Positions 21,125 through 29,939 are shown, counted from the first letter of the stretch. The stretch is DNA of 64,000 nucleotides from Brevundimonas sp. (GCF_030656255.1 NZ_JAUSOE010000026.1:29382-93381), one strand, 5' to 3'. A program made the numbers and translations. Notes: generated by a model not told the origin, from the letters alone.

Positions 21125-22872
21125 ACGCGCCAGTCAACTGCATTTTGTATATTCGCTTCAGCACGAAGCGGCAGGAAACCGGGGCGTCCCGAGAACGCCA
21201 GCTTGAGGATTGCCACGCCTATGCGGCCCGGCAGGGCTGGAATGTCACCCGACTGGTTGAAGACCTCGGGCGGTCAGCTTGGTCAGGCGACCACCTGAAC
21301 TCGGGGAACCTCGGAACACTGGCCAACGAGGTCCGCGCCGGGGAGATTCCGGCTGGCACGATCATCCTGACCGAAAAGCTGGATCGCTTGAGCCGGATGG
21401 AAAGCCGGATCACCCGCAGGTGGATGGAAGACATGACCGACGCCGGGGTGCTGTTCGCCACCGTGTCGCCGGGCAAGCTGTATGACCGCGACACCTTCGG
21501 TGGATCGAGGCTGACGGACTTCCTCGAAATCCTGTTGGGGGCCAAGGCCGCACACGACTATTCGGAGAACCTGTCTGACAAGGTGACGGACGGTTGGGAA
21601 AAGAAAATCAGCCGGGAGAAATACGACCTGATCACCCGTAAGGTGCCGGGCTGGATCACGGTCACCAAAGAAGGCCAACGGGTCTGCAATCACCACGCCG
21701 CGTCGGTGGTGAAGATTTACCAGTTGGCCGCCGATGGCCTCGGTGTGCGGATGATCGCCAAGCGACTGAATGACGACAAGGTGCCGACGTGGGGTCGAAC
21801 CTCGACATGGGATCAGTCGAACGTCCGCTTTATCCTGACCTCCCCTGCTGCTGAAGGCGACTACCTGTCAGGCGGGGCCAACCCCGGCCGGGTGAAGAAC
21901 GCCGGGGTCTTCCATCCCGGCTATTATGAACGGGCCGTGCCCGCCGATCTGGTCGCCAAGGCGCGGGAGAAGATGGCCGGGCGCAAGCTGACCGGCGGTC
22001 GGGAATCAGGCAAGGCCGTCAACCTGTTCTCGGGCCTGATCCTCTGCGATCACTGCGGCTCTCGCATGTATCTGCGGACCCTGCCCAACAAGAGCCGGGT
22101 CTACCAGTGTTCAGATGCCAACCAGCGTCGGGGGTGCTCCCACAACGAGACGTTCCGGTATGACGCCTTCGAAGCCGCCGCGCTCGATGTGGTCCTGACC
22201 CGCGCCCTCGATGACCGGCACTTCAAACGTCCTGACGACAGCCTGTCGCTGGTCCATCAGGTGGCCGCACAGAAGAAGGCCATAGCCGATGCCGAAACGC
22301 TCGCCGGGTCCGCCTACGCCATCTATCTGAAGCACCCCGACAACCCGATGGCCGAAGCCCGGTTCGAAGAGTTGAGCGCGGCCCTGAAGACGGCGAAGGC
22401 CAGCCTTGGACCTCTTGAGGAAGCCTTGGCCAAGGCCCGTGGTTGGGTCAGTCCGGCCGAACATGCCCGGCGCGTGATGGAAATCCGCGACGCCATCGCC
22501 AGCCCGGACAAGGTGACGCGCGAGGCGGCCCGTCTGAAGGTCATGGACGCCCTTAAGGGGGTCGTGGCTGAAGTCCGGTGCAACGCCGTGGACACGCAGC
22601 GAGGCGAGCCTGAACGGACGTTCTCGTTGACGCTGGTCGGCGGGATGATCGGGGCCAAGTTCGACAACGCGGGCAACGTCATCGCCGAATACGATCTGAC
22701 GGAAAACCTGACGACGGTCACCCTGCCCGATGGCACTGCGGTCGATATGGCTGCGCCGATCCGGGCCGGGATGCTCGGGGGCGATCCGAAGCTTGAAGCG
22801 ACCTTGGATGCGGTCCTGCGCCGTCAGGAAGCCGCTGCGTCTTCCTCTTCCTTGACCGGGGCCAAGGCATAA
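21121..22872 (+). CDS. Large serine recombinase / prophage integrase
   Basis: LYIRFSTKRQETGASRERQLEDC catalytic N-domain, recombinase domain, zinc ribbon CDHCGSRMYL...YQCSDANQRRGC. Confidence 0.95.
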   Translation: MNAPVNCILYIRFSTKRQETGASRERQLEDCHAYAARQGWNVTRLVEDLGRSAWSGDHLNSGNLGTLANEVRAGEIPAGTIILTEKLDRLSRMESRITRRWMEDMTDAGVLFATVSPGKLYDRDTFGGSRLTDFLEILLGAKAAHDYSENLSDKVTDGWEKKISREKYDLITRKVPGWITVTKEGQRVCNHHAASVVKIYQLAADGLGVRMIAKRLNDDKVPTWGRTSTWDQSNVRFILTSPAAEGDYLSGGANPGRVKNAGVFHPGYYERAVPADLVAKAREKMAGRKLTGGRESGKAVNLFSGLILCDHCGSRMYLRTLPNKSRVYQCSDANQRRGCSHNETFRYDAFEAAALDVVLTRALDDRHFKRPDDSLSLVHQVAAQKKAIADAETLAGSAYAIYLKHPDNPMAEARFEELSAALKTAKASLGPLEEALAKARGWVSPAEHARRVMEIRDAIASPDKVTREAARLKVMDALKGVVAEVRCNAVDTQRGEPERTFSLTLVGGMIGAKFDNAGNVIAEYDLTENLTTVTLPDGTAVDMAAPIRAGMLGGDPKLEATLDAVLRRQEAAASSSSLTGAKA

Positions 22873-23135
22873 CCCCCGGTCTTGGTCTTGACCTGCATGA
22901 ACCGGCGGAAGGCGTAGTTCCCAATTCCGAGGGACATGCCGGATAGAGCCACCACCATGTCGGCGTTGCCGGGGGTCAGGATAGCCACGACCGTCAGGGG
23001 CAACATCAGCCACATGTAGACCTTCGACAGGGACAGCATGGGGGCGCAGTCCTTCACCGGCGGTTCCAGCACGTTCAGGAACCAGAGGACGGCGAGGATC
23101 GCGGACCAGATCGCTGCAAGGACGCGCCGGATCAT
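22824..23135 (-). CDS. Small membrane protein, possible holin
   Basis: Two to three hydrophobic segments, at the end of the late block. Confidence 0.4.
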   Translation of the reverse strand: MIRRVLAAIWSAILAVLWFLNVLEPPVKDCAPMLSLSKVYMWLMLPLTVVAILTPGNADMVVALSGMSLGIGNYAFRRFMQVKTKTGGYALAPVKEEEDAAAS

Positions 23136-23542
23136 GCGCCCACCTGAAGCATTCCCGCCACCTTCGAAGGTCGGAAGCGGTTCATGATGTGGCCGTTGTA
23201 GAAGGCGCGAGAGCCGTCAGGAAGCCGGGCATAGAGGACGTTCCGGGCGAACATCTCCCGCGTCTCTTCGTAGTTCATCAACGGCCGGGTCTTGCAGAGC
23301 GTCAGGATTTCCCGGCGGAAGTTGTCCGGGCCGAGCGCGGCCACGTCCTTCTTCAATTCGGTGCATGATCCGAAGTAGCGGCGCCACAGATCGAGGCGGA
23401 CCTTGCCGTGCTTCTTTTCCTTCAGAACCTTTTGGCCGACGTAGGCGCGGCCCGTGGTCAGGTTCGTGATCAGGTATGTGAAGCCAGCGAACTTCGTCAG
23501 TTCGGCTTCGTCTACGTCGGGCGGGATGATCCAGTCTGTCAT
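23132..23542 (-). CDS. GIY-YIG-like endonuclease domain protein
   Basis: ATG at 23540-23542; FTYLITNLTTGRAYVGQK (degenerate GIY...YVG) with YFGSCTELKKDV...FRREIL. Confidence 0.6.
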   Translation of the reverse strand: MTDWIIPPDVDEAELTKFAGFTYLITNLTTGRAYVGQKVLKEKKHGKVRLDLWRRYFGSCTELKKDVAALGPDNFRREILTLCKTRPLMNYEETREMFARNVLYARLPDGSRAFYNGHIMNRFRPSKVAGMLQVGA

Positions 23543-23546
23543 CCGA

Positions 23547-23553
23547 TATTTAG
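23547..23553 (-). promoter_or_regulatory. Late-promoter-like CTAAATA (4 nt before ATG)
   Basis: CTAAATATCGG-ATG. Confidence 0.6.
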
Positions 23554-23564
23554 CGGAATGCAAA

Positions 23565-23592
23565 GGGAGGCCGGGGTTCGCCCCGGCCTCCC
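23565..23592 (-). terminator. Strong hairpin, putative terminator
   Basis: GGGAGGCCGGGG-TTCG-CCCCGGCCTCCC perfect 12-bp stem; minus-strand T-rich tail TTTGCATT. Confidence 0.6.
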
Positions 23593-23643
23593 CACACAAC
23601 ACAATCGGAGAATACCGGGAACCAATGACCCCTCCCGGCACAA

Positions 23644-23829
23644 CTATTTAGTCAGTTTGGGCAATCGGTGGGCGGCTTCGACCACCCCGGCCTTCCACGT
23701 CTCGACCCTATGGTTGATGTGCGCCGCGCCGATCCAGATGATGGCGATGCACGCGATGACGATGGCGGTCCAGCCAGCCAGCTTCGAATAGATCGGGCTG
23801 GCTGCGATTGCGTCTATGAAAGGGATCAT
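23644..23829 (-). CDS. Single-TM phage protein (lysis-associated candidate)
   Basis: MIPFIDAIAASPIYSKLAGWTAIVIACIAIIWIGAAHINHRVETWK; ATGA overlap with upstream gene. Confidence 0.45.
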   Translation of the reverse strand: MIPFIDAIAASPIYSKLAGWTAIVIACIAIIWIGAAHINHRVETWKAGVVEAAHRLPKLTK

Positions 23830-24260
23830 TTCGGCAGCATCGCGACGACGGGCGCCTGAACTTGCTGGACCTGCGCCGCCCGTTCGGTCTTGGCCGTGTT
23901 GCTGTTGGAGTTGAAGACCAGCGCGGTGACGCCGCCGCCGAACGCGACCAGCACCAGCAGACACGCGCCGATGATGAAGGTGCGAATCTCCTTGAATGAT
24001 TCGTTCGGGGCCTTCGTCGCCATGTCCCGTTCAAGGTTGGTCAGACGATGGTTGGTCATGGCCTCATCAGCCTTGGTGTTCACCACCTGCATAATGTTGT
24101 TTTTCGAGTGGGCGACCTCGGTGGCGATCTTGTCCGCCATCTTGTCCCCGAGTTCATCGAACTTCCCGGTCAGTTTCTCGACAGCGGTCGTCATGCCCTT
24201 CACCTCGGTTTCAAGGCTGGCAATACGCTCGCCAATTCTGTTGTCTGAAGCCGTCGTCAT
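23826..24260 (-). CDS. Coiled-coil protein with TM segment
   Basis: MTTASDNRIGERIASLETEVKGMTTAVEKL...TM FIIGACLLVLVAFGGGVTALVF. Confidence 0.5.
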   Translation of the reverse strand: MTTASDNRIGERIASLETEVKGMTTAVEKLTGKFDELGDKMADKIATEVAHSKNNIMQVVNTKADEAMTNHRLTNLERDMATKAPNESFKEIRTFIIGACLLVLVAFGGGVTALVFNSNSNTAKTERAAQVQQVQAPVVAMLPK

Positions 24261-25366
24261 CAGACGCTCTGCATCGTGACAACGAAGCTTTCGAGGCCAT
24301 TTCCCCGGCTACCGCCGGTGTAGCCACCGCCGGTCGAACCACCCGCCGTCACCGGCGCAGTCGTGTTGTAGGTGGTATTGATCGCGGCCGGGGTTCCCCC
24401 AACTGCGCCTTGGCTCGGGAAGGTGATTTCAACGAAGCCGTTGGCCCCTTGCCCACCGAACCAATATCCACCGCCGTCATAGCGATCTTTGCAGCCGCCA
24501 CCGCCGCCGCCCGATCCATGGCCGACCCCGGCCTTCCCAGCCGATGCGCCGGTCACGCGGTCACCACCACCACCAGCAAGGCCACCGGCGCCGCCGAAGC
24601 TTCCCTGTGTCGGACCCGGCGCCCCACCGCCCCCAAAGGTCGATGCGCGGTCGTTAGTCCCACCGGGGCCAAGCTGACCCGTCAGGCCGCTCGGAAGACC
24701 ACCAGTGCCGCCTTGTGATACTTGGGCCGCCTGATTGGTGTTCCTCGACGTGATGCCGCCTTCGCCGCCGGTGGCGGTGAAGATCACGGCGCCGTTCTGC
24801 GTGACAGTCGTCTGGCCTCCCAATGATCCGTCGCGGACTGGAAGGTTGTTGCTTGGTTTGCCGTTGACGGTCGGGGTAGCAGCACCAATGCCACCTGCCC
24901 CAATGGTGAAGACGAACTTGTCGCCCGGCTTGCAGGGGACTTCGATGTAGCGGCCAAAGCCACCCGATCCGCCGCCGCCGCCGCCGCCGCCATTGCCGTA
25001 TTCGGTTCCTGCCCCGCCACCGCCGCCACCGGCGACGATCCAGTTGAACATCACGGAATTCACACCGCTCGGGGCAGTCCATGACGTTGTGCGGTCGAAG
25101 CCAAGGGTTTGGGCGTCGGGGATCGCATCACCCGGCATCGGCCAAGCCTGAAGCGTGATCGGAAGGCCGAGGGTAAGGCTGGCGCGGTTCGGACCTGCCC
25201 ACGGACGCCCTGCGGCATCACAGGCGGCTTTCACCTTGTCATACATGCTGGTCCAGTCGGCGTCGTCGATCACGGCGCCGGGCGTCACCATCGAAATGTT
25301 GGTGCCGAGAAGCGAGTTGTATGAGGTCGCCAAGGCGTTCCGGTCTGCTGCGGAAATGACGGCCAT
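24260..25366 (-). CDS. Glycine-rich tail tip/adhesin-like protein
   Basis: N-terminal domain followed by multiple polyglycine runs (GGGGGGAG, GGGGGGGGSGGFG, GSGGGGGGC). Confidence 0.65.
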   Translation of the reverse strand: MAVISAADRNALATSYNSLLGTNISMVTPGAVIDDADWTSMYDKVKAACDAAGRPWAGPNRASLTLGLPITLQAWPMPGDAIPDAQTLGFDRTTSWTAPSGVNSVMFNWIVAGGGGGGAGTEYGNGGGGGGGGSGGFGRYIEVPCKPGDKFVFTIGAGGIGAATPTVNGKPSNNLPVRDGSLGGQTTVTQNGAVIFTATGGEGGITSRNTNQAAQVSQGGTGGLPSGLTGQLGPGGTNDRASTFGGGGAPGPTQGSFGGAGGLAGGGGDRVTGASAGKAGVGHGSGGGGGGCKDRYDGGGYWFGGQGANGFVEITFPSQGAVGGTPAAINTTYNTTAPVTAGGSTGGGYTGGSRGNGLESFVVTMQSV

Positions 25367-26898
25367 TAGATTCGAGCCTTCACCACGGCCATGACCAGCG
25401 ACACGCCTTCGGAAGCCTTGTCTTCAAGAGCGCGGCCGAACACGTCGGTCGAAACAGCATCCTTCGCGGCATAGGCAACTCCGGGGATCGAAGACATCAC
25501 CAGCAGATCAAATTTCTCGACGGGGCCGAGAACCTTGACCGGGACACGGCCTTGCCATGCGACCGCCGGGTGGGATTTGTCGTCGCCAGCTTCGGCGTTT
25601 GCCAGATAGGCCGGTGCCGTCGAGACGACGCCGAAGACCGAGCCAGACCAACCGGCTTTACAGATTTCCTTGTCACCACCGAAGGACACCACGTCGCCCG
25701 GTTCAAGGTCTTCAGATGCTTCGAAGCGTTCGGCGAAGTCGGCGTAGGCCGCAGAGGTCGCACGACCGTTGAAGACGTTGGCGTTCACATTGCCGCCCGC
25801 GTCGCGCACGACCACGGTGTCAGCCGCCGTGGCGACCGAGGCGTTCTTGTTGTCGAGTTTCGCAGCGTTTGCGGCTTGAGTAGCGGAGCCAGCCGTGGTG
25901 GCCGAACCCGCCGTGTTGGCGGTGTTAGCGTTCTGGGCATTCTGTGCGTTCACCGCGTGGGTTGCGTTGTCCGCGTTCTGGGCAGTCTGTGCATTGACGG
26001 CGTTCTGGGCATTCGTCGCGTTGTTCGCGGTGTCCGCTGTGCCAGCCGAAGTCGCCTTGCCGATGAACGACGTGGCGACCAGTGCGCCCGCGCCGTTGCG
26101 CTTTGCGATGGTGTTGGGATCAGCAGCAACCGATACGCCAGCACCCGACAGGATCGCATCGACGTAAGCCTTGGTGGCGATGCCGTCCGCAGTCGTAGGC
26201 GTCGGAGCCTTGGGCGTGCCGACGAACGTGGGGCTGTCGATCTTGGCGAACAGGTCCGTCAGCTTCGAGGTCCACGGAGCGTCCGGGTGCGAAGTGATGT
26301 GAGCCGCCGTGACGGTCGTCTGACCGAAGGCAACGGTGATCACCCACAGCGGCACATAGCCCGCGCTGACCGCCGGGACAGCTTCGGAGCCGGTCGCTGC
26401 TTCGGTGCCGCGCTTCGCCTGAAGGGCAACCGTCTCGCGACGCACGGTCGGTTGAGCCGTGCCCGAGTTGGCTGGGCCAGCATACGGCTGCGCCGGGTTG
26501 GCGGCGTTGCGGTAGGGCAGAACCTTGTTGTCGGTGTCCTGCTGATCAAATGCAGCTTGAACCAGATACTTCACCGAACGACCGGCGGTCGTGGGGGCGA
26601 CGACCGGGAAAGTCGTGGTGCTGTCGATGGACCCGACCTTGACGGTCTGGTTGTTGTCGGCGGCCAGAGAGCCATAGGACGTGGCGTCGATGCTCTGAAG
26701 CACGGTGACCATGCCGGGACCGATACGGAAGTTCAGCGAAAGAGGCGAAGCGGGCGTGGCGTCCAGACCAGCGGCGACGCTGTTGGTGCCCCAGATGCCC
26801 CGAGCCAGATGCCCGATGGCACGGACCATGTTGCGGTTCGTGATAAGGATATCGGCGTCTTGGGGGATCGCCCCCGTGTAAACAATTGTGCGGTCCAT
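25366..26898 (-). CDS. Tail fiber protein with (N/T)A(x)n stalk and T4-superfamily-type C-terminal domain
   Basis: NATNAQNAVNAQTAQNADNATHAVNAQNAQNAN... repeats; C-terminus YADFAERFEASEDLEPGDVVSFGG...VFGVVSTAPAYL...AWQGRVPVKVLGPVEKFDLLVMSSIPGVA...GRALEDKASEG. Confidence 0.75.
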   Translation of the reverse strand: MDRTIVYTGAIPQDADILITNRNMVRAIGHLARGIWGTNSVAAGLDATPASPLSLNFRIGPGMVTVLQSIDATSYGSLAADNNQTVKVGSIDSTTTFPVVAPTTAGRSVKYLVQAAFDQQDTDNKVLPYRNAANPAQPYAGPANSGTAQPTVRRETVALQAKRGTEAATGSEAVPAVSAGYVPLWVITVAFGQTTVTAAHITSHPDAPWTSKLTDLFAKIDSPTFVGTPKAPTPTTADGIATKAYVDAILSGAGVSVAADPNTIAKRNGAGALVATSFIGKATSAGTADTANNATNAQNAVNAQTAQNADNATHAVNAQNAQNANTANTAGSATTAGSATQAANAAKLDNKNASVATAADTVVVRDAGGNVNANVFNGRATSAAYADFAERFEASEDLEPGDVVSFGGDKEICKAGWSGSVFGVVSTAPAYLANAEAGDDKSHPAVAWQGRVPVKVLGPVEKFDLLVMSSIPGVAYAAKDAVSTDVFGRALEDKASEGVSLVMAVVKARI

Positions 26899-26919
26899 TA
26901 GCTGTCCTGTCGTTTCTTA

Positions 26920-26926
26920 TATTTAT
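26920..26926 (-). promoter_or_regulatory. Late-promoter-like ATAAATA (21 nt before ATG)
   Basis: GATAAATATAAGAAACGACAGGACAGCTA-ATG with SD AGGA. Confidence 0.55.
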
Positions 26927-26936
26927 CGGGCGGTGC

Positions 26937-27608
26937 TTATGTGCCGCTCTTGATCTCGGTCCACGCGGTCACCCCGGCCGGGACCGTGCGGGCGATGGAC
27001 TGATAGATTTCGGTGTCGGTGACCTCGCCTTCGATGTTGTCGAGGGAGGCGTATTCGATGTTCCCCGCGCCATAGGCGCCATCGTCGGAGCCGTATCCGG
27101 CCACGTCGGGGATGCCCTGCCCCAAGGGGCGGGTGACGGTCATGAAGAACTCATAGGGTTGGTTCAGCGAGCCGTATGCGCCCGCCTCGCCATAGGCCAT
27201 GTCGTAGCCGTAGCTCCCCGTGTCGGAGACGTTGCCCGGCTCGAAAATGACGGGGGCGACGCCGGTCAGATCGGTGATCATGTTGATCATCGCTTGGCGG
27301 GTCGCGCGGGGACGGAGCCGTTCGGCCGCGATGCGGCTACGATAGCTGTCGTCGCCCTCCCCTTTGCGTCGGCGGAACATGCCTTTGCCGAAAAAGTCTT
27401 CGGCGATCAGGTCAAGGTTCATCTCGGTGGCGGTGGCCAACCGGTTCTGCTGCGCGACGTAGAGAAGTTGGTCGAAGTCGAACGCGGGCGCCGTCGCCAG
27501 CGCGTCCAACACGGCGTTGATGACCTGTCCGTCTTCATCGAACCAGCCCGTGGGAAGCTGGTGGTGAAGCATCAGGTCTTTGAAGAAATCACGATCCCCG
27601 ACAGCCAT
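26937..27608 (-). CDS. Baseplate/tail protein (gpI-like position)
   Basis: Directly downstream of baseplate J-like gene; LHHQLPTGWFDEDGQVINAVLDALA... Confidence 0.55.
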   Translation of the reverse strand: MAVGDRDFFKDLMLHHQLPTGWFDEDGQVINAVLDALATAPAFDFDQLLYVAQQNRLATATEMNLDLIAEDFFGKGMFRRRKGEGDDSYRSRIAAERLRPRATRQAMINMITDLTGVAPVIFEPGNVSDTGSYGYDMAYGEAGAYGSLNQPYEFFMTVTRPLGQGIPDVAGYGSDDGAYGAGNIEYASLDNIEGEVTDTEIYQSIARTVPAGVTAWTEIKSGT

Positions 27609-28732
27609 CAGGACACCGCGATGCTACCGGCATGCACCGATTGGTTGGGTTCGCCGCCGAGGTTTTCCGTGTGTCCGTTCAGCAGCAGCGTATCGACGCT
27701 CTGGACGCCCTCAACCGTGTCTTGGGCGACGTGGGCCAGTCGATAGAACGACAGGGGTTCGCCGACACCGAGGGTATTGATGTGGTCTTGGATCGCAGCG
27801 GCGACCGCGCCGATCAGCGATGCCTTCGAGTAGCCGGGCTTGGCCTTGATCGTCACCGAGACGTTGGCCGTGACGACCTTCGCCGGAAGGAGGAAGAACG
27901 GCATGCTGATCGGAGCCGCAGCCTGAACGGCTGTATGGATCGCAGACATCAGGGCATCGGGCGGTGATCCTGTGCCATCGTCCACGAAGATGACGAACGA
28001 CCCTCGGGCGACGTTGCCCGCTGCATCGACGTTCTGGACGATCTTGAAGGTCAGGCCCTGTTGGACCGAAGCCACGGCGTATTCGACCGCGCCGGTCGTC
28101 GCCTGTGATCGGGTATTGATGTAGTTCGTGAAGCGCGCACGGAAGGCTTCGTCGGCTTCGCCGTCAGCCCCGTTCTGGAAACCAGCAGCGTTGGCCACGG
28201 CGTCGATGCCGGGGATGGCCGAAGAGATCATGGTGATGGTGCCAGCCCGGACATTACCCGAGGCTCCCGGCGTGGACGCAGCGACAGGGACGGTCACCGA
28301 GGCGACGCCACCGGCGATGGTGTAGCCGTTCAGGCCAGTGTCCCAACGCGGGTTCGCCGTGTCCTTGACGACGGTGAAGGACACCGTGCCGTCTACCGTC
28401 TTCACGATGGCACCGAGCGGAACCAGAGCGGTCCCGGTCGTGCTGAAGCGGCTGAAGGTGACGGCGCCCGAGGCCGGGACAGCACCGAGGCGCGTCAGGC
28501 CGAAATCGCCGAAATAGGAATCGAGGTCTTCACCCCGGCTGGTCGCGGCGCGGGTCTGGCGCAGCACGGCCAAGGTCAGGAACTGTTGCCACTCGCTGTT
28601 GAAGGCTGCGGCCTCAAGCAAGGCGCGGAACGAAGAGCCGGGCGACAGGTCGGTCAAATCAGGGCACGACTGCTGTGCGATGGCCGCAGCCGCGTTGACG
28701 ATCTGATCGTGGTTTCGAAGTTCAAGAGCCAT
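27608..28732 (-). CDS. Baseplate J-like protein
   Basis: LTDLSPGSSFRALLEAAAFNSEWQQFLTLAVLRQTRAATSRGEDLDSYFGDFGLTRL...GASGNVRAGTITM. Confidence 0.85.
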   Translation of the reverse strand: MALELRNHDQIVNAAAAIAQQSCPDLTDLSPGSSFRALLEAAAFNSEWQQFLTLAVLRQTRAATSRGEDLDSYFGDFGLTRLGAVPASGAVTFSRFSTTGTALVPLGAIVKTVDGTVSFTVVKDTANPRWDTGLNGYTIAGGVASVTVPVAASTPGASGNVRAGTITMISSAIPGIDAVANAAGFQNGADGEADEAFRARFTNYINTRSQATTGAVEYAVASVQQGLTFKIVQNVDAAGNVARGSFVIFVDDGTGSPPDALMSAIHTAVQAAAPISMPFFLLPAKVVTANVSVTIKAKPGYSKASLIGAVAAAIQDHINTLGVGEPLSFYRLAHVAQDTVEGVQSVDTLLLNGHTENLGGEPNQSVHAGSIAVS

Positions 28733-29100
28733 CAGCGGTCCCCCATTGGAATTATGGTGCGGGACGTGACGCCTTGGGCATCCCGATATTCGACCGTGGC
28801 CGTGGTCGTGCCGTTCGGTTGAGCGGAGACGGTGACCCTCGGTGCGACGGACTGGTCCACGGTGGCTTCCATCCGCATCTGCTTCAGGAAGGCCGCACGG
28901 ATGCGGTCAGCGGAGGCGGTGGAACCCACGAAGGCGGGTGCGCCGCCGCCATACTCGGGGGTCCATTGGTCATCGCCGGGATTGGTCATCAACCGGCGGA
29001 TGACGCGCTGCTGACCGTGTTCGGTGCCGCTCGTAAGCAGCAGCCCGCCGGTCGCCGAAACGGTCAAGTCTTGCCCGTGGATGTGAGAGAGGTCAGCCAT
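28732..29100 (-). CDS. Gp25/GpW-like baseplate wedge protein
   Basis: DLTVSATGGLLLTSGTEHGQQRVIRRLMTNPGDDQWTPEYGGG; adjacent gpJ. Confidence 0.7.
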   Translation of the reverse strand: MADLSHIHGQDLTVSATGGLLLTSGTEHGQQRVIRRLMTNPGDDQWTPEYGGGAPAFVGSTASADRIRAAFLKQMRMEATVDQSVAPRVTVSAQPNGTTTATVEYRDAQGVTSRTIIPMGDR

Positions 29101-29105
29101 GCCAG

Positions 29106-29112
29106 TATTTAT
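29106..29112 (-). promoter_or_regulatory. Late-promoter-like ATAAATA (5 nt before ATG)
   Basis: ATAAATACTGGC-ATG. Confidence 0.6.
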
Positions 29113-29133
29113 CGGCGGGGCTGATAAGCCGGT

Positions 29134-29475
29134 TCAGGTCGCGGGGGGCGTCGGAAGCACCGGCATCGGCGTCGGAGGCGGTGCGTTCAGGACGTAATTT
29201 AACTGCGTGGCCCGGTTCAATGCGGAGACCGACGCTTGGTCGATCTGGAAAAGCAGACCGTTAAGGCGGCCAATGTCTTCCGAGGCGATGGAGCGAGCGG
29301 CGATAGGCGCAAGCAAAGCCCGAGCGTCTTCAGCCAAATCGGATAGAGCGGCGGTCGCTTCGTTCAGAACATCCAGTTCGTAGAGGTTCTTCAGGCGTTC
29401 AGCAGCGGCGATCTGATCCACGACGGCTTGCGCCTCTTCGAGAGTTTGCGGGTAGGTTTCAGGGGAAGTTGTCAT
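29134..29475 (-). CDS. Hypothetical phage protein
   Basis: ATG 29473-29475; preceded by CTAAATATTCCC. Confidence 0.5.
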   Translation of the reverse strand: MTTSPETYPQTLEEAQAVVDQIAAAERLKNLYELDVLNEATAALSDLAEDARALLAPIAARSIASEDIGRLNGLLFQIDQASVSALNRATQLNYVLNAPPPTPMPVLPTPPAT

Positions 29476-29480
29476 GGGAA

Positions 29481-29487
29481 TATTTAG
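29481..29487 (-). promoter_or_regulatory. Late-promoter-like CTAAATA (5 nt before ATG)
   Basis: CTAAATATTCCC-ATG. Confidence 0.6.
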
Positions 29488-29927
29488 GCTGGTGGTGTCG
29501 GCCAGATGACATCGGTCGGACAGGCGAACGTCGCCGTCAGATCGCGCAACGCTTGACGGTAATCGCCCCATTCGTCCCGCTGCGCTTCGGTCAGTGGTGA
29601 GCGCGGAAACTCTGTCCAGTCAGAGGCCATCAGTAGTCGCCAGCGTTCAGCCCTGATCGCATTCCCATGCTGACAGTCAGGCGACCACGACGGCGCGGGA
29701 GCCGCTGCCTGATCGGCTGCGATGGCTTCGGCCCGGTCGATTGCCGAGAAGCAAATGATGCAACGCCAGTCGCCAACCAGTTCGTCGTAGTCGCTGGCGT
29801 CAAAGAGTTCGGAGGCCGAACGGAGGCGCCCACACGCACAAGCGAGCAGCCCCTCGGGCACTTCGGTTTCGGACGCCAGACAGTCGGCTTCGAGCGAATA
29901 GCGGGCGTAGGTGTAGAGCGTCGTCAT
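29484..29927 (-). CDS. Hypothetical phage protein (tail-fiber-assembly-like position)
   Basis: MTTLYTYARYSLEADCLASETEVPEGLLACACGRL...; preceded by CTAAATATTGGT. Confidence 0.5.
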   Translation of the reverse strand: MTTLYTYARYSLEADCLASETEVPEGLLACACGRLRSASELFDASDYDELVGDWRCIICFSAIDRAEAIAADQAAAPAPSWSPDCQHGNAIRAERWRLLMASDWTEFPRSPLTEAQRDEWGDYRQALRDLTATFACPTDVIWPTPPA

Positions 29928-29932
29928 ACCAA

Positions 29933-29939
29933 TATTTAG
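29933..29939 (-). promoter_or_regulatory. Late-promoter-like CTAAATA (5 nt before ATG)
   Basis: CTAAATATTGGT-ATG. Confidence 0.6.

Noticed and set aside
23543-23641. Upstream extension of the 23132 ORF (GTG at 23641)
   Set aside because: It would translate through the 12-bp terminator hairpin; ATG at 23540-23542 directly after CTAAATATCGG is more plausible.
23645-23651. CTAAATAG overlapping the stop of the 23644 gene
   Set aside because: Downstream bases differ from the (C/T)YGG extension, and transcription from it would run straight into the terminator; not counted among motif sites.
22824-24260. Endolysin search in the lysis-like region
   Set aside because: Only small membrane or coiled-coil proteins were seen; no recognisable muramidase, amidase or peptidase.
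25860-26120. Short direct repeats that could suggest a CRISPR-like array
   Set aside because: They are in-frame codon repeats for the NAQN stalk of a fiber protein, with no regular unique spacers.
25552-26901. 449-aa plus-strand ORF
   Set aside because: Antisense shadow of the tail fiber gene, composition typical of GC-rich opposite frames.
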